DNA from: Ignelater luminosus
Taxonomy: Eukaryota > Arthropoda > Insecta > Coleoptera > Elateridae
Reading direction: 5' to 3'
Assembly (NCBI GenBank): GCA_011009095.1
Contig: VTPC01000423.1
Coordinates: forward strand, 221,729 to 285,728
Length of the DNA: 64,000 nt
Below the pieces are notes generated by a model that was not told where the DNA came from, made no database searches, and was given only the letters and a program-made list of their open reading frames with translations. Positions within the stretch are counted from its first letter, which is position 1, and each line of letters starts with the position of its first letter. Positions 46,646-58,868 of this stretch are shown piece by piece. The position numbers and the translations under genes were made by a program.

Positions 46646-46651
46646 AATAAA
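46646..46651 (+). terminator. polyadenylation signal AATAAA, DM9 gene B
   Basis: 131 nt after the stop. It matches the distal signal of copy A; the proximal signal has decayed to AACAAT. Confidence 0.45.
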
Positions 46652-46750
46652 ACTTTTGCGCACTAACAATAAGGTGAATTGCTTTTGTTAAATTTTTCAC
46701 AGATTCTTTGAGTTTCAAACTGGGATTATATTATTCTGTGAATCTTAAAT

Positions 46751-46897
46751 ATGTTGCCCAAGTTAAAGCATTTAGAAGAGCGTACAGGAGCATTAACGTT
46801 AGTAAATAGAACTCGGGAAGAAGTTATAGTGACTGGAGTCAGAATAAAATATTTTAATGCATTTATTCTGGATTATTTTTATTTTATTGCAGCATGA
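46751..46897 (+). other. 48-codon open frame downstream of DM9 gene B
   Basis: Counterpart of 31681-31827 with four residue changes. Preserved length is the only reason to list it. Confidence 0.25.
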
Positions 46898-47005
46898 ACG
46901 TGAAGTAATAGTAATTAATTATGACTATAATCTAAATATAATCTAGTCTATAATATTCTGAAAACTGAATATTTACAAAAATCTTTTGAGTTATAATTAT
47001 GATAC

Positions 47006-48970
47006 TGTAAAATCTGTACTGGTATTTGGGTTGCATATGCAGCAGCATAATTTCCTTGTCATGAATTATTTTCATATAAAGTGAATAGGTTACATAATAT
47101 TAATCATCAAACAAGATTTGTCAAAATCTTCAACATAAACATGTAATTGCTAAATCTTTATTCTAAACAATTTTTATATTAACAAGATTTGTTTTTATAA
47201 TTATCTGTTTAATTAAATCAACAGCTTCAATTTTTAAACTACAATTTGCGATAATCAAACTGCTATTATCCAACAAGGTTACGAACTTTTGTTTTTTTAT
47301 TACAGTGATAAAGGAAACGCCTAAACTAAATTTAATATTTTTGTTTCGATTTTCAGTTTAAGAATAGAACTGGTGTAATGTAATAGCTACTTAAGTTGTG
47401 CTGTTTCTAGAAAGTTAATATTTTTTAAATATGGTGAAATGCACTTTCCGAGAACATTTAGGTATAATATACAATTTATTAATCGTGAAACTAATGCTTG
47501 AAGCATGACTAACATCTAACTGAAAACAATAAATTCTAAAAATACCACGAAAACGTTTCAAATAAGAAATGACTGTTTTAAATAAATTCATAAAAGGTTT
47601 GCCAGCGGGATAAATATGATACTCTTCTAATTTATCAAATGTTAACCAATGATCTTAGAAAAGCAATTTTCTATAGACCAACACAACCAACTTTTAGTTT
47701 TCTTTGGATACTACAAAATAAACGTGGAGCTTAACATTTAAACATGACGCCTGCAAGAAAATACACAAATCAAAGGTTTAATTGTTTTATATCAAAAGCA
47801 TAGTCATTTGCAACACGTTGTATTGTCTGCTTTTAGAAATTCAAGTCGACTGTTTAATTATTGCACACTCGGTATACTTATTGAAAAAGCGGTCACTGAT
47901 CAACCTTCCGATAGTTTTGGAAAAGGTCCTTCTTGAAGCTATACTATAACATATAGGACTTCACCCTCCAACATGTCTCCTTCGGTGGCCTATAATGGGG
48001 CATCGCTCCCCATCGAATCATCTGCTATACTCGAACACGACACAAACTTTGCTTTGTTTCCGTCGAGTAAACAGTAGACTACCGATGGTACCGGAATCGC
48101 TTGAACGCCACTTCCATTGTAGGGTTGAGATGTAGGGTACCCGTCAAAGAAAAAGAAAATAAAAGACGAACGGCAGTGTCTGAATCTCTTTAAAATCGTT
48201 CCTTTATCTCTTTATCTTTATAAACAAAAAACCAAAAAAAAAACATAGGACAAGTTAAAGGATACCGACTAAACTTGTAATTGTTTAGACGACTTAAAAG
48301 AAATAAGCGTAGGAGTTGGAGTAGGCATGCTGAGCCTCCTGAAAAATTTATTATCAAAAGTCCTTTTTAAGGAGGTACGGCAAAGAGACGAGCAATTTCA
48401 AAACACATTCAGCAATATTTGTTGCGCTGATCGCCTTGGAAATTCTGAATAATTAATAAAGAAACTGAATAACTAATCAAATAAATAAAAGACAAAAAAG
48501 TAAACAACTTTTTTTGGCATTTGTTTGGAAAGGCAAAAACAAAAATAAACATTCTATTAGACGAAACTGTTTACGCTGCCAAACTTAAACCTTTAAGATT
48601 AATATCAGTCTTCCTCAACCTGTCTGTCATCATTTATTTCTGGAAATTTTTGATAATAACGCAAACTATCAAGAAGTGAAAATAGTTTGGCATCAGTTTT
48701 AATTTCATGCTGTTTCTAACTCCCAATCCTGTTCAGTTTTTTTTTGTCCTAAGTCTTCGGATGCAGACATTTGCCGTAATTGGAGAATTAAATGATGTTG
48801 GTCTATTAATCTGCATCTATTTATATGTATATCTTACGTATGTTCCCAAGATGAATCCCAATTCAGAATTAATATGGTTCTCTACTGCATGATAGCCAGA
48901 ACGCTTCCTAAAGGCATTTTGATAAGTTTAGAGGTCTTGTAATTTCCATGTATATAAAAAGTCTGTTTGA
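47006..48970. other. intergenic; unclassified GC-richer patch at 47880-48160
   Basis: Mostly AT-rich with short frames. At 47880-48160 the composition changes (CGAATCATCTGCTATACTCG, ACTACCGATGGTACCGGAAT), which suggests a fragment of a foreign or repetitive element, perhaps an LTR. I could not assign it. Confidence 0.35.
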
Positions 48971-48974
48971 AATC

Positions 48975-49300
48975 TTGGAGGTGTTAGGCCCAAAAAGTCC
49001 ATGACTTCTTTAGTTATCTTCTGCCATTCCTTCCGGTTTCGTGTTTTTTTTCTCCATTCCGTAATATTTCCTTTTCTTCGTTTTCCACCAATATTTGTTT
49101 TAAATAAATGTACTTTAAAAACTTTTCTCTGCAACATTCTCATTACATAACCTAACTATCTTATCTGTGCTTTAATAATTCATTTATAAGATGTTAACTC
49201 TTGATTTGTCCTTCTTGTCAAGCTACCACCTACTCTCCTATCACCAAATATCTTCCTAAACAAATTTCTTTTCTACACCCCCAGCAGCTTCTGTTCTAAA
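48975..49300 (-). pseudogene. LINE reverse transcriptase C-terminal remnant
   Basis: Minus strand, from high to low coordinates: LRKIFGDRRVGGSLTRRTNQ (about 49280-49200), a broken LGYVMRM block, then GGKRRKGNITEWRKKTRNRK and EWQKITKEVMDFLGL. These correspond to the LRKIFG..., L.W.GHV.RM, G(R/K)R..G and DR..WR.I...A...GL blocks at the end of many animal LINE ORFs. Stops and frameshifts show it is dead. Confidence 0.7.
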
Positions 49301-51490
49301 TTTTCTAGTAAAAAAGTTCGGATGTTACGTATATTATTTATATCACTGTTAAGAGGCATGGTTAAGGTGATAATGTTAGTACCGTTGATAATAATAATAA
49401 ATAAAAGTATAAAATAATTAACATTATTTATTAGCACTTTATAAATAGGTTAACAAGTTGTTACAACTGTTGTGAAACCGTAAAGAACTGGTCAGCTGAT
49501 GCGAGTTGATATTTGGCTGAGATTCAAACACTAAGAGAGTCTGTAAAATGTTGACAAACTTTTATATAATCTGTACCTGTGCATAACAAAAGGTGAGGTT
49601 TGTAGTTCCCAGGCGTTTTCCATAGAAGTAGATAATGCTTAAGGACCACAGAATCTTCAAGGAAATATTGCGGTGGGTCGTCGACTAAAGCAAGATCCTT
49701 CTTTCTATGAAACTTTAGTGTGCGAACATTCGAGATATCTTTAAGGAAATATTACAGGTGCTTGAAAAGGAATTACTAGATAGAAGCAAAACTCTTTTAC
49801 AGTAAAGATTTAGCGCCCGTCCGTCACATTCATAGAAGTTAATATTCTTAAAATTTCTGATTTATGAAATGTTGAAAGGCGTGGGACGTTAGTATCCACA
49901 CTTCACTCGCATCTGTTATGCTGTTGGTCTAACCAATGATTAATTCACTGTTTAAGAGATTGTTTTACAAGTTAAACTTTTTGTTAGTACAGGTATATAT
50001 TTCTTTTCTATCATTAACCTTGTTTGGATTTCACCATTCTCTTCTGGCTTTCTTGTAAATACTACTTCAAAATAGGTATATCTATCAACTTTTTGAAATT
50101 TATGCCTTTCGTTCTTCTGTATTTTATTGTTAGCTGACTATTGTGCACGAAATCGCCATCTTTCCGTGTCAGGTACTGGTCCATATTTTCAAAAATCGTT
50201 TACCATTGCCTTTCTGGCTACTCTTCTCTAATGCAAAATCAAATAGCATTGAAGGCAGTAGATCTCGTTACTTTAAAGCAAATTTGACTTTTCTTGACAG
50301 ATTCCCTCTCCCACTTACTTTATTTTCAGTACACTGTAAGATAATTTTTATCAGTTTCACCTTCCAGTGCTTTATATAGTTGGTTAGTCTGAACAACTTG
50401 ATTGTTACGAGACTAAGTTGCTAAGAATAGCAAACAAAAATAAACGCATCGTTTTTAATAGACGGATTCCTATCGAATACACATCTGTATCTACAATATC
50501 GTTCAAGCTCGGTGGCGACTCATCTTTATTTTGTCGCTTTACTCTTGTTTTATTATCTAGCTTTTCTTCTGTTTCTTGTCTTGTTTAACAGCTCTTCAAA
50601 ATATTATTTGTCAGTCATGAAATTCTTGAAAAATTGTGAAAAATAAAAATTTACATTATTAACATTCCAAATGCAGAAATATTGTAACCAAAAACATAAA
50701 ACTTCAATTCTGCAGAAAATTTGTCAATTACGCTTTTGTTTCTGCCCATGTCCAACATTAAAATATTAGGTATTACGCATTACAGGTCTCAGAAGCGCTT
50801 CCAACCAATTAGATTATACTTGATAAAAAGTAATAAAAAGTGAGGTTATGTTGCTCATAAGAGAGTGTGCAATTTGGTGAAATGGGAAGTGGGTCTGTGC
50901 ACGACAGGGTCGTATTATCGAGTAGGTTGACTAGGTTAAAGCCTAGGACCTACATAAAAAATAGGCGCACAACGGGAATATTTTAAAAGAGTCAATGAGA
51001 TGCTGACTAAAGTAGCATTGCAAAATAAATTCTTAGCTTAGCTAAAACGGTTCTTCATTTTTGTGTGTAACAGAAACCCTTTCTATTAAATAGAGCTTAT
51101 ATTCAAGCTAAACTTAACTTTTAGAAAAAGTCTAATTCTTGGAATTATTAGTATTATTAGTGCCTACTAAATTCTTGAATGTACACATATAAACCATCGG
51201 TCGGTTCGTGCACTCTGTTAAGATAAACATCACAAGAAATAGATAATTGCTGATGTACCAAAGTCACTTCCTGTAAATTCTGTACTACTGTTCATAAACT
51301 GCGGGCCATTGGCATATTTGCTTGGTTTTTGACCTACTTAAGTTTTTCAGTTGGTTACTGCTGCAATCTACACTAGCGATCTTCCAGTGACTTTAACGTT
51401 CATTAATTTTGAAATCGAGAGTCTATTATCAATTTTGCTAAGGCAAGATTAATCCCGGTGATAGACAGTAATTTATGATTTTGTAGACAT
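49301..51490. other. intergenic, nothing recognised
   Basis: AT-rich; frames such as 50143-50379 have no recognisable family. Confidence 0.4.
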
Positions 51491-51494
51491 TGTA

Positions 51495-53477
51495 TTGTTT
51501 TGGTACAAAGTGCTTCAAGCACTTTCAGGGTTTTAAGTAGTTATTGTGCTTAAATTACTTTTTAGAATAAGTGTTTGGTGCATCATTCTTAAATTTCTTG
51601 GTGCTTGATGCTTTCAGCAATTTGCACAAAATTTATCAAGGTTTCAAGCTCTTTATAAATACTTGAATCTTGAGTCCTTAAAAAAGGTGTATAAGCTCTT
51701 GTTATCTTCAAAAAACCTTACAGTTTTCAAATATCTGAACTTGCAAATTACAGGTTGAAACAGACAAGAAAATGCAAAAACACGATTTTTTCTCGTACAC
51801 GATAACGTAAAGTAAACTACGGCCACTGCTCGGTCTACAAATGCTCGAGGCACTTTTCAGTATTTCATGTAGGTACTCGGTAAATTGGAGTAAGGTAGTT
51901 CAGCGCTACACTCCATAGTAAACTTACTCTTAAAAAACAAGCTAGAGAGATGAGTCAATATCACTGGGCGCCAATATGCTAGTTGTTTGTCTCTAAATAG
52001 TAAATCCTCGTCATAAGTCAACTATGCGGACGTTTGAATACGTTTATAAAACTAGGTAGTAGTTTCTTTATACTTAAGAAAAGTGAATTCAGATTATATA
52101 CCCGGTATATTGAAATTTGCTTAAATGTCAAATACTTTGTGTCAGATAAACACCAAGAGTTCCGATTTTTGGATTACCGAACTCCTAGTGACCTACAGAT
52201 GTTATACATATATCTGCAAAAACTGTAAATAAACCACCCAAACACTCGGGTACAGTTCAATAAACATAATATTGTCAACACAAAAAAGGGTGCAGTGGTT
52301 ACAATTTGATACATAAAATAATTTTTGTAATATTCCCTTACTTTTAAGTAAACGTAAACTATTTACAAAACAAGCGAAGAGATTAAACTTCTATACAGGA
52401 TGCAACTCGAATAGACAAAATAAACTGATTTGATTCAGTGTCCGACGGACTCCATAATTTACACCCAGACTAAGTAAATAATAATTTACAAATAAATAGA
52501 TGCTTTGATTACTTGAAACTATCTTGCTAGACCTTTCTAGGTTTGTAGTGTTATTTTGTTCATTTAACAATAAAGAGCTTATTTACTATAACATTTATCA
52601 GATGGAACTTACACATTCGGTAATAACCATTAATTCGTGAGAGCATTGTTAATCCTCACGCAATTTCTACACTCAACAAATAGTTTTAAGCGGTACGCGC
52701 ACAAATCATTGTAAAACAAATGCGAGATATATAGATTTCTGGACACCGCTGAAAGTTCAACAAGTGACTGTCCAGAAGGTTGGAACAATCATCGTCTAAT
52801 ACGGAGATCTCAACTAAATTAGTGAATATCCGAAGGAGTTATTTTACGAGGTTCGATAGGCACATATTCTGAAGTTCCAATTAACGTAGGAATGTTGCGT
52901 GGAACGACACATTTGACCAGGTTTGATCATAACAAGATCGGCGGTAAACGATGGTCTTACTAAATACCAGGGAATTGAGATTTGACATGGTTTAGAATTT
53001 ATTGCGGCGAGATTCAAACAGCAGAAACTTCGCTGGGGAAATCTATACCTCGAAGTAGCTTCCTACGTCCTGACAGGTTAATAAGTTAATATTGAAATTT
53101 ATATCTCTAAAATTCTTATTTTTGAATTTAAGTACGATATTAAGAAATTATTTTTTAAACGAGCATTTTTAATAAATACAGAACACTATACAAAGAGCGT
53201 TCCTGAAGATATTATGGTAATAAACAATACGGAACGGTTCATTGATAAAATCGAATTTCCAAGATTTGGAGATGCCCTCTTTGACGATAGAAAGTCTTAA
53301 TTTCTCAAAATAACACAACAATTGGTGCATTAAATATTGAATTGCTGTACTTGATAATTGAAGCACAATTTCAAAAGTAATTAATTGTTTGGTGCTTGGT
53401 AATTCTAAGCATTTTAGGTCAGTGCTTGGGGACTTGATAATTTAAGCATTTTACCAAAGCACTTTTCTCAGCTTTGG
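51495..53477. mobile_element. possible hAT-like element with AAGTGCTT subterminal repeats
   Basis: Near 51505-51710, motifs such as AAAGTGCTTCAAGCACTTTC, GTGCTTAAATT and GGTGCTTGATG cluster. Near 53335-53475 the inverted set appears (AATTGAAGCAC, GTGCTTGGTAATTCTAAGCA, CCAAAGCACTTTTCTCAGC). Read on the minus strand, the right edge gives CAAAGCTGAGAAAAGTGCTT, hAT-like. The left edge is blurred and no target duplication was found. The interior includes an unassigned segment (52740-53060). Borders are approximate. Confidence 0.4.
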
Positions 53478-53814
53478 CTTATATTGAAGAACATTAAAGC
53501 ATGTTTTTAAAACCGCTTATGCAAATTTCTTTAGGTACAACTGACATCAAAAAGTTAAACCTATCGAAATTGCACAAACTTCATGCTCAAGCGAAAATAC
53601 ATATCTAAAATGAAAATATTTTATGGGATGACCTCGTTCGACTATTTTTATTTTATCTAATCTTTTATTTTTGCTTGATATTCTGTGATTTCTCAATGAG
53701 TGCACAATAGATTTCTGGTGCTGTTTACCTCTTAACTGGGTCAGACAAAAAGTTAACTTTGACTAATACCTAATTATGCGATTATTTATGAAAGATGTTA
53801 GCAGTTACTGGTAT

Positions 53815-54510
53815 TAGAGTCCTGCACAGGCCAAAGTCTTTAGGCCCGGCTTGGTGGTTCAACAACAAACCCGGTAATTTCTTGATTGGCCCAAAAAGCC
53901 CGAAAGACCCAAACTGCTCGCCAGGCTCGAGAGGCCCGGTAGACCCGAGACGACTGAACGACCCGACAGGCCCGATAAGACCGAACTATCCGACAGGCTT
54001 GGTTGTGCTGACAGGCCCGATTGTACTGACGTGGGACCGGAGAGCTGACCTAAACCCGAGCTTTGGGCCAGGCCGCACGAAGACCCGACCAAGAAACCCA
54101 TCCCATGCAGGCTTCTATGGTACAGTACGAAACTTCTCCGCTTCAGTTCAGTATAAAACTAATGCTCAGTAAAAAAACGTTCTCGATCCGATACAGTATG
54201 AAGATTCCCCTCTTCGGTTCAGTATAAAAATAATGCTTGTCCAGGTCAGTATAAAAATAATGACTGTCGAAGTCGGTATGAAAAAGATCTCGGTTCGCTT
54301 TGGATCAGCACAAAAATAATGGACAGAAAAGCCCGACCGACTCAATAAGCTTGGTAGATCCAACAAGCCCGACAGGACCGAAAAGCGCGACCCAACAGGC
54401 CTGAAGGGCCCGATAAATCTTTAAAATGAAGACCGGCCGCATTCAAACCCGAGTTTCGGGCCGAACTGCACAAAGGGCGGATAAAAAAACCGGACCCGTG
54501 CAGGTCTCTA
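53815..54510. mobile_element. hAT-like MITE with 8-bp target duplication and internal GACAGGCCCGA minisatellite
   Basis: The left terminus TAGAGTCCTGCACAGGCC and the right terminus, inverted, TAGAGACCTGCACGGGTCC form TIRs. Flanking octamers ACTGGTAT (53807-53814) and ATTGGTAT (54511-54518) match at seven of eight positions, as expected of a hAT target duplication. Inside, about 53850-54020 and 54340-54410 are built of variants of GACAGGCCCGA, and 54120-54330 of CAGTATAAAAATAATG-type repeats. It is much more GC-rich than its surroundings. The collagen-like frame (GPxGP) at 53795-54172 and the serine/leucine/glycine frame on the other strand come from the repeat. Confidence 0.85.
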
Positions 54511-54518
54511 ATTGGTAT

Positions 54519-55399
54519 CATCAAACATACTTTGTGAAAGTAATCAGGATAAATTAAAAAGAGTAACGACGTTACAATTTTTAAAAATCGCTAGGGATAT
54601 TTCTAACGAGTAGAACAAGTTATAGTTTAATTTTTCTACGAACTCTTTATGGGCGGTCTTTTTTTAAATAAAAATAAGTTTTTTTTGTCAACAGAATGTT
54701 ACAGAAAAGGTCTACCATTAAAGGCATATGATTTCAAATATACCAGAATATACAGGGCGTTGTACTTAGAATTTCAAAGTTGACGTCATTTCTGATTGCA
54801 CTGGATGCGGTAGAAAACTACTAATGACCATATTAAACCTTTCAAGTCTCACTCCTCTATTTTGATAAATAATAGGAAAGATGGGAGGTGTCTATACTTT
54901 TGCTGACACTTGGTATAGTTTGTTTATGAAGGAAAGGTCCCTGTTTTTTTTTATCTTAATAAAATGCAATAATAAAAATTATAAACAAATGATCTTGCTT
55001 TCATTGATTTGTATGCTTATATTAGAATTTATGGTCGGTCGTAGAAAATAACTGTATATTAGTGCATTGTGGATTACGTAACTGTCTATGGAGTAATTTC
55101 GTCGGTAGTGACGCTTGCTAACTCATTTGATTAACAGTTCATAGTATATTCTTCCAATTATTGTTTATATTTTAATAATTATTATACGCTCGACGGTTTC
55201 AACTAAAACTTAATTTTTCAGTATTTTTGCAACAACATCTACGGATTGTATTAATTATTTTCATCTATGTATCTTTGATTTTCTCAAGAGTACACATCTT
55301 AAAAACCAACCGTAATCGTTTTCAATAAATCAATATTTTACTAAACAAACAAAACAATTCACCCTTTTCATATTTATTTTTACAAACGTAGTACCTACC
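54519..55399. other. intergenic, nothing firm
   Basis: TACAGGGCGTTGTACTTAG at 54749 looks like a single transposon end without partner. Otherwise AT-rich. Confidence 0.35.
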
Positions 55400-55736
55400 C
55401 CTGCAGTTTTAAAAGAAACAAGTCTTACAATAGGTCCGCATTCAATTATTGCGCAACGTTGAATACAAATACCAGCGTATGTGTATGTGCTATATAAGTA
55501 AAACACAGAGGAAGCGATACAGAAAATTTATTTGGTACGTAGACGCCGTCAAAGAGATGGCGTCCCCGGTTTAAAGGCAGGTGGACGCGCGTTGCAGTAG
55601 CATTTCGCGATCGAAGTCGGTACCGTAGGTGCGCAGGTCGGGTGCCTGCAACCCCAGGGAGAGCCCGTCCTACATCCCTTTCGGCGAAAAGGGTAGCAGT
55701 GAATAACACACAGATACATTTTATATTAAAATAAGA
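55400..55736 (+). promoter_or_regulatory. 5' UTR/promoter region of the second beta-subunit gene
   Basis: Composition rises sharply in G+C and CpG at 55545-55680, directly before the ATG, in a window that is otherwise AT-rich. The ATG has A at -3. No TATA box or initiator could be assigned with confidence. The long minus frame 55446-55832 is a shadow of this GC-rich region. Confidence 0.4.
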
Positions 55737-55863
55737 ATGGCGGAAAAGAAAACCGAACAGTTTTACACGCGCCCGCCGAAATTGGGCAAATGGGAAAGCT
55801 TCAAAATCTTCTTGTGGAATTCGGAAACCCATCAGTTTCTTGGGAGAACAGGCGCAAGTTGGG
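55737..55863 (+). CDS. nrv: second Na+/K+-ATPase subunit beta (nervana-like), exon 1
   Basis: Encodes [20 protein letters not shown] then [20 protein letters not shown] and SWG. The F-L-W-N-S-E-T-x-x-F-L-G-R-T-G-x-S-W block is the standard cytoplasmic segment next to the membrane helix in insect nervana proteins. The exon ends at TGG-G before GTAAGG, the same codon and phase (1) as exon 1 of the minus-strand gene, so the two genes share ancestral structure. A 43-residue cytoplasmic tail is typical length and better conserved than the 62-residue tail of its neighbour. Later exons were not found before 64 kb. Confidence 0.88.
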
Positions 55864-58618
55864 GTAAGGCTTTCATAAAATCTTTTATGTAGTAGTATTC
55901 TGAGTGATAATTATAGTCAAATTAAGACAGATTTGATAAATGTCAAAATTTGGTATTTTTGAAAAAGGTGCCGGTTATTGTAGTAATTTTAGTAATGAAC
56001 GATTTTTGTCAGGTCAAGGTTTTCCAAGTGGTGGTTATAATCAATACGCATTATTAAATCTGACGTCAAAGTTTAACTAAAAGGGGACTTAATAATCGTT
56101 TTTAAGAATTTTTAAAGGTCCATTTTGTCCGTCCGGACATTAATCATGGCGGCGTCTCGACGCCGACAACAATGGTGGACGACGCCCGATGTATTCGATC
56201 GCTAAAACTTCTAAATTTCCATAACTCTGCTTATCTACCCCTTGAAAGATAAAACTGTTTGAATTATTAGAAAAAACAGATAACGCAAAAATGTCACTTT
56301 TATATATTTCAAAATCGATAAGAGGAGATTTATTTAAGATTCTCTTGTAGTTAATAATTACGTAATACCGTTTGGCTATTTATAAAAGAAGTGAATTAAT
56401 TTGGCGTTATTATTATTACTTTTACATGTCACTCAACGTAGGTTTAATAATAGATTTGCAATATACAGAGGTTCCTGCACGTTATTTCTTTGTTATCGCA
56501 TCTGACCAAAACCAAAAACCGGACGTGTCATATCTATTGAGAAAACAGAATTTCCTGACAAATTTTTATTGTTATTTGAATTAAATATGAACGTACATTT
56601 TTATACGATAAATTGCATTCAAATATTAATGTAAAAGTCAAAGAACTCAAGTGACGTACGTACTTTATTATGTGTCTAGATGAATTCATGAGACTCATAT
56701 TAATTTCTCGTGTTGACTTAATTGAAGTGCTAGATCATAAGACACTGACTGTCTTTATTGTTTGTTCAAAGATATATTTATCGTTTAATTTAGAAATTAT
56801 AAAAAATTCTTTCTTTCTAAATCGAAATGGGCCTTTAATGAATTATTCATGTATTGTTACATAATGTAGTGCACACTTCATTGCGTAATTATTCACCACC
56901 CTGTGAAAATCTCAACTTTGGTCTTGAAGATTTTCAGTTTAATCAAGCAAGAGATTTAATAACTCCTTAAAAAGGTTTTTTAGAATTATTCCTTTACTTT
57001 ATAAAAGAATCGGAAATCTTTAATATTTTGTAATTTTAAACATTAAATAAGTACTATTAGTATGTACTTAGGAAAGACGTTATTACGTAACCAGAATAAT
57101 ATAGATTTTGTGAAGGTTAAAGCCGTTTCTATTATATTCAATCATGATCAGATATCATCTTGAGCTGCTCTTGAATTTAATTTTGATAATTGGATTACTA
57201 AAGTAGACCTGATACAATCTAAAACTGACATTATCCAGTATTACGTATGTCTAACCGTATTGTACTGATAAAAAAAACGACCTTTACAAAAAATAAAGGC
57301 GGATCTGTATTAGGGGAGGGGGGCTTTTTGCAATATGAATTTCCAATTTCCTGTTTATTTCAGCAAGTATAATAACTACATGTCCCTGCTTGAAAGTCTC
57401 TTTTTAGATTCGACTTAAGATGGTTTCTAGTATTATGTAATTATTGATTTGTCTATTCTTTATACCCTCCTCCTTACTGCTCTCATGGCCCACTATCGTT
57501 CTAGATCAATAGTGCATACAAGTACTTTTATTTTTCTCTTCTTTTATTTTTATGCATCATAGTAATTGAAATTCAGTTAATCGTCGCTCATTGCTTATTT
57601 GAGGTTAGAAAATGAAAGAGAAACACGCCTCTCCATATGATGTTTTAATTACCTTAGTGAGAAATCGCATGATGAATATTGGTGATCGTTAATACCAGTC
57701 CTAGCGAATATTCTCCTGTCCAAACCATTTATTCTGTTGGTTCCCTGAGGCCCTGCACCATTATGCATAAATCAAGCATTTTCTACTTTGTCTATGCTAA
57801 TTGCCATTAAAAGGAATAATTCAAACGTCGTTTTGTATTCACTTGAATCTTCAAGTTTACTCGAAGTAATAAGGTCCAAATATTTCGTGTACACCAAACT
57901 TTTCAATTTTTGTAGTAAGATTGAATTATCTCGACGCTTTATTTCATCATGATCGTTGTCATTTCTGATCAAGTGCGAGGAGGAAGAGATGTTTTGTAAA
58001 CCGCAGACACTAAAGTTAAAAAGTTTTAGAAACATCTATTGATGGGAACTATTTTAGCGTTATAGTCACTCAAGAATTTCACACTTAATGATACGCCTTG
58101 TATATTTGCAAGAGTCTTTCTTTAGTTTTAAATTAACTTTTTTTTTGCAGTATTACTTGTATTTAAAACTGCGACATTTTTAAAGATTTTCATACGGAAT
58201 GTATTCATCGTGAACAAATCGTGCTCAATCGTAAAAAGTAAGCAACATATTCTTTTGTTTGTTACGATCTCTTCACTGTGGTATGTCTCACTTTCTTCTT
58301 ATTTGATTCCTAGTTTAGCATTCTACTTGAATCTGCATATGAACCTGTCTGGAATTCATCTGGTACTTTGGTGTGTTACTCTACTTCACAGTTTTTTATC
58401 ATCACGCAATTTTTTTCTTTGATTCATGTTTTACTTATCGGACGATTTTTGACACGAACAGTTTATTAAGGCTATATCGGGGTGATACAGTACATGCAGA
58501 TTGTATCCCTCATGCTTGATGACTAGGAATGTCTCGGTATACAGTTTACTAAAGTATCAGTGTAGCAACATCCATAGCAAAGTTAATCAAGTCATCAAAT
58601 TGTAAGTAAGGTATTAGA

Positions 58619-58868
58619 TTAAAATGAAACAATAGTCTCTCCACAAACTATAGTTTTATTTGTTTAGGACACTGGTGTTCTGGCCTTTTCTATACGCAAA
58701 AATATAATTTGGAGGCCATCTGCAGGCTATAGTGATGTAATAAATAATCTCAATTTCAGTTGGATGATGGTCTTCGAATTATATTTTTCGGCATAGAAAA
58801 GGCCGAAACAGTAGTGTGGTAAACAAACAAATAGTAAACTAGTTTTTGGGGAAATTGTTTCATTTTAA
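58619..58868. repeat. long palindromic MITE-like element
   Basis: AAAATGAAACAATAGTCTCT through TTTGTTTA, GGCCTTTTCTAT and AAAAATATAATT (58621-58713) is inverted at about 58775-58867. Arms are about 95 bp with about 60 bp between. No target duplication verified. Confidence 0.7.

Larger units (their letters stand above)
39985..47005 (+). repeat. segmental duplication, copy 2 (expanded by insertions)
   Basis: Colinear with 28210-31933. Extra sequence comes from two tandemly placed transposons (40396-43005), a different intron middle with a MITE (44249-44770) and a GA microsatellite (45192-45244). Homology ends at GAGTTATAATTATGATAC. Confidence 0.9.

Noticed and set aside
53795-54172. Collagen-like frame with many G-P and G-x-P steps
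   Set aside because: It lies within a GC-rich minisatellite inside a hAT-like MITE; all frames of such a repeat give repetitive peptides.
55446-55832. 128-residue minus frame opposite the second beta-subunit exon
   Set aside because: The plus strand has a clear conserved exon; the minus frame is its shadow plus the GC-rich 5' UTR.
57772-58035. 87-codon minus frame with a low-complexity SSSS/NDNDHDE part
   Set aside because: No family recognised, no splice or start evidence; length is within chance for AT-rich DNA.
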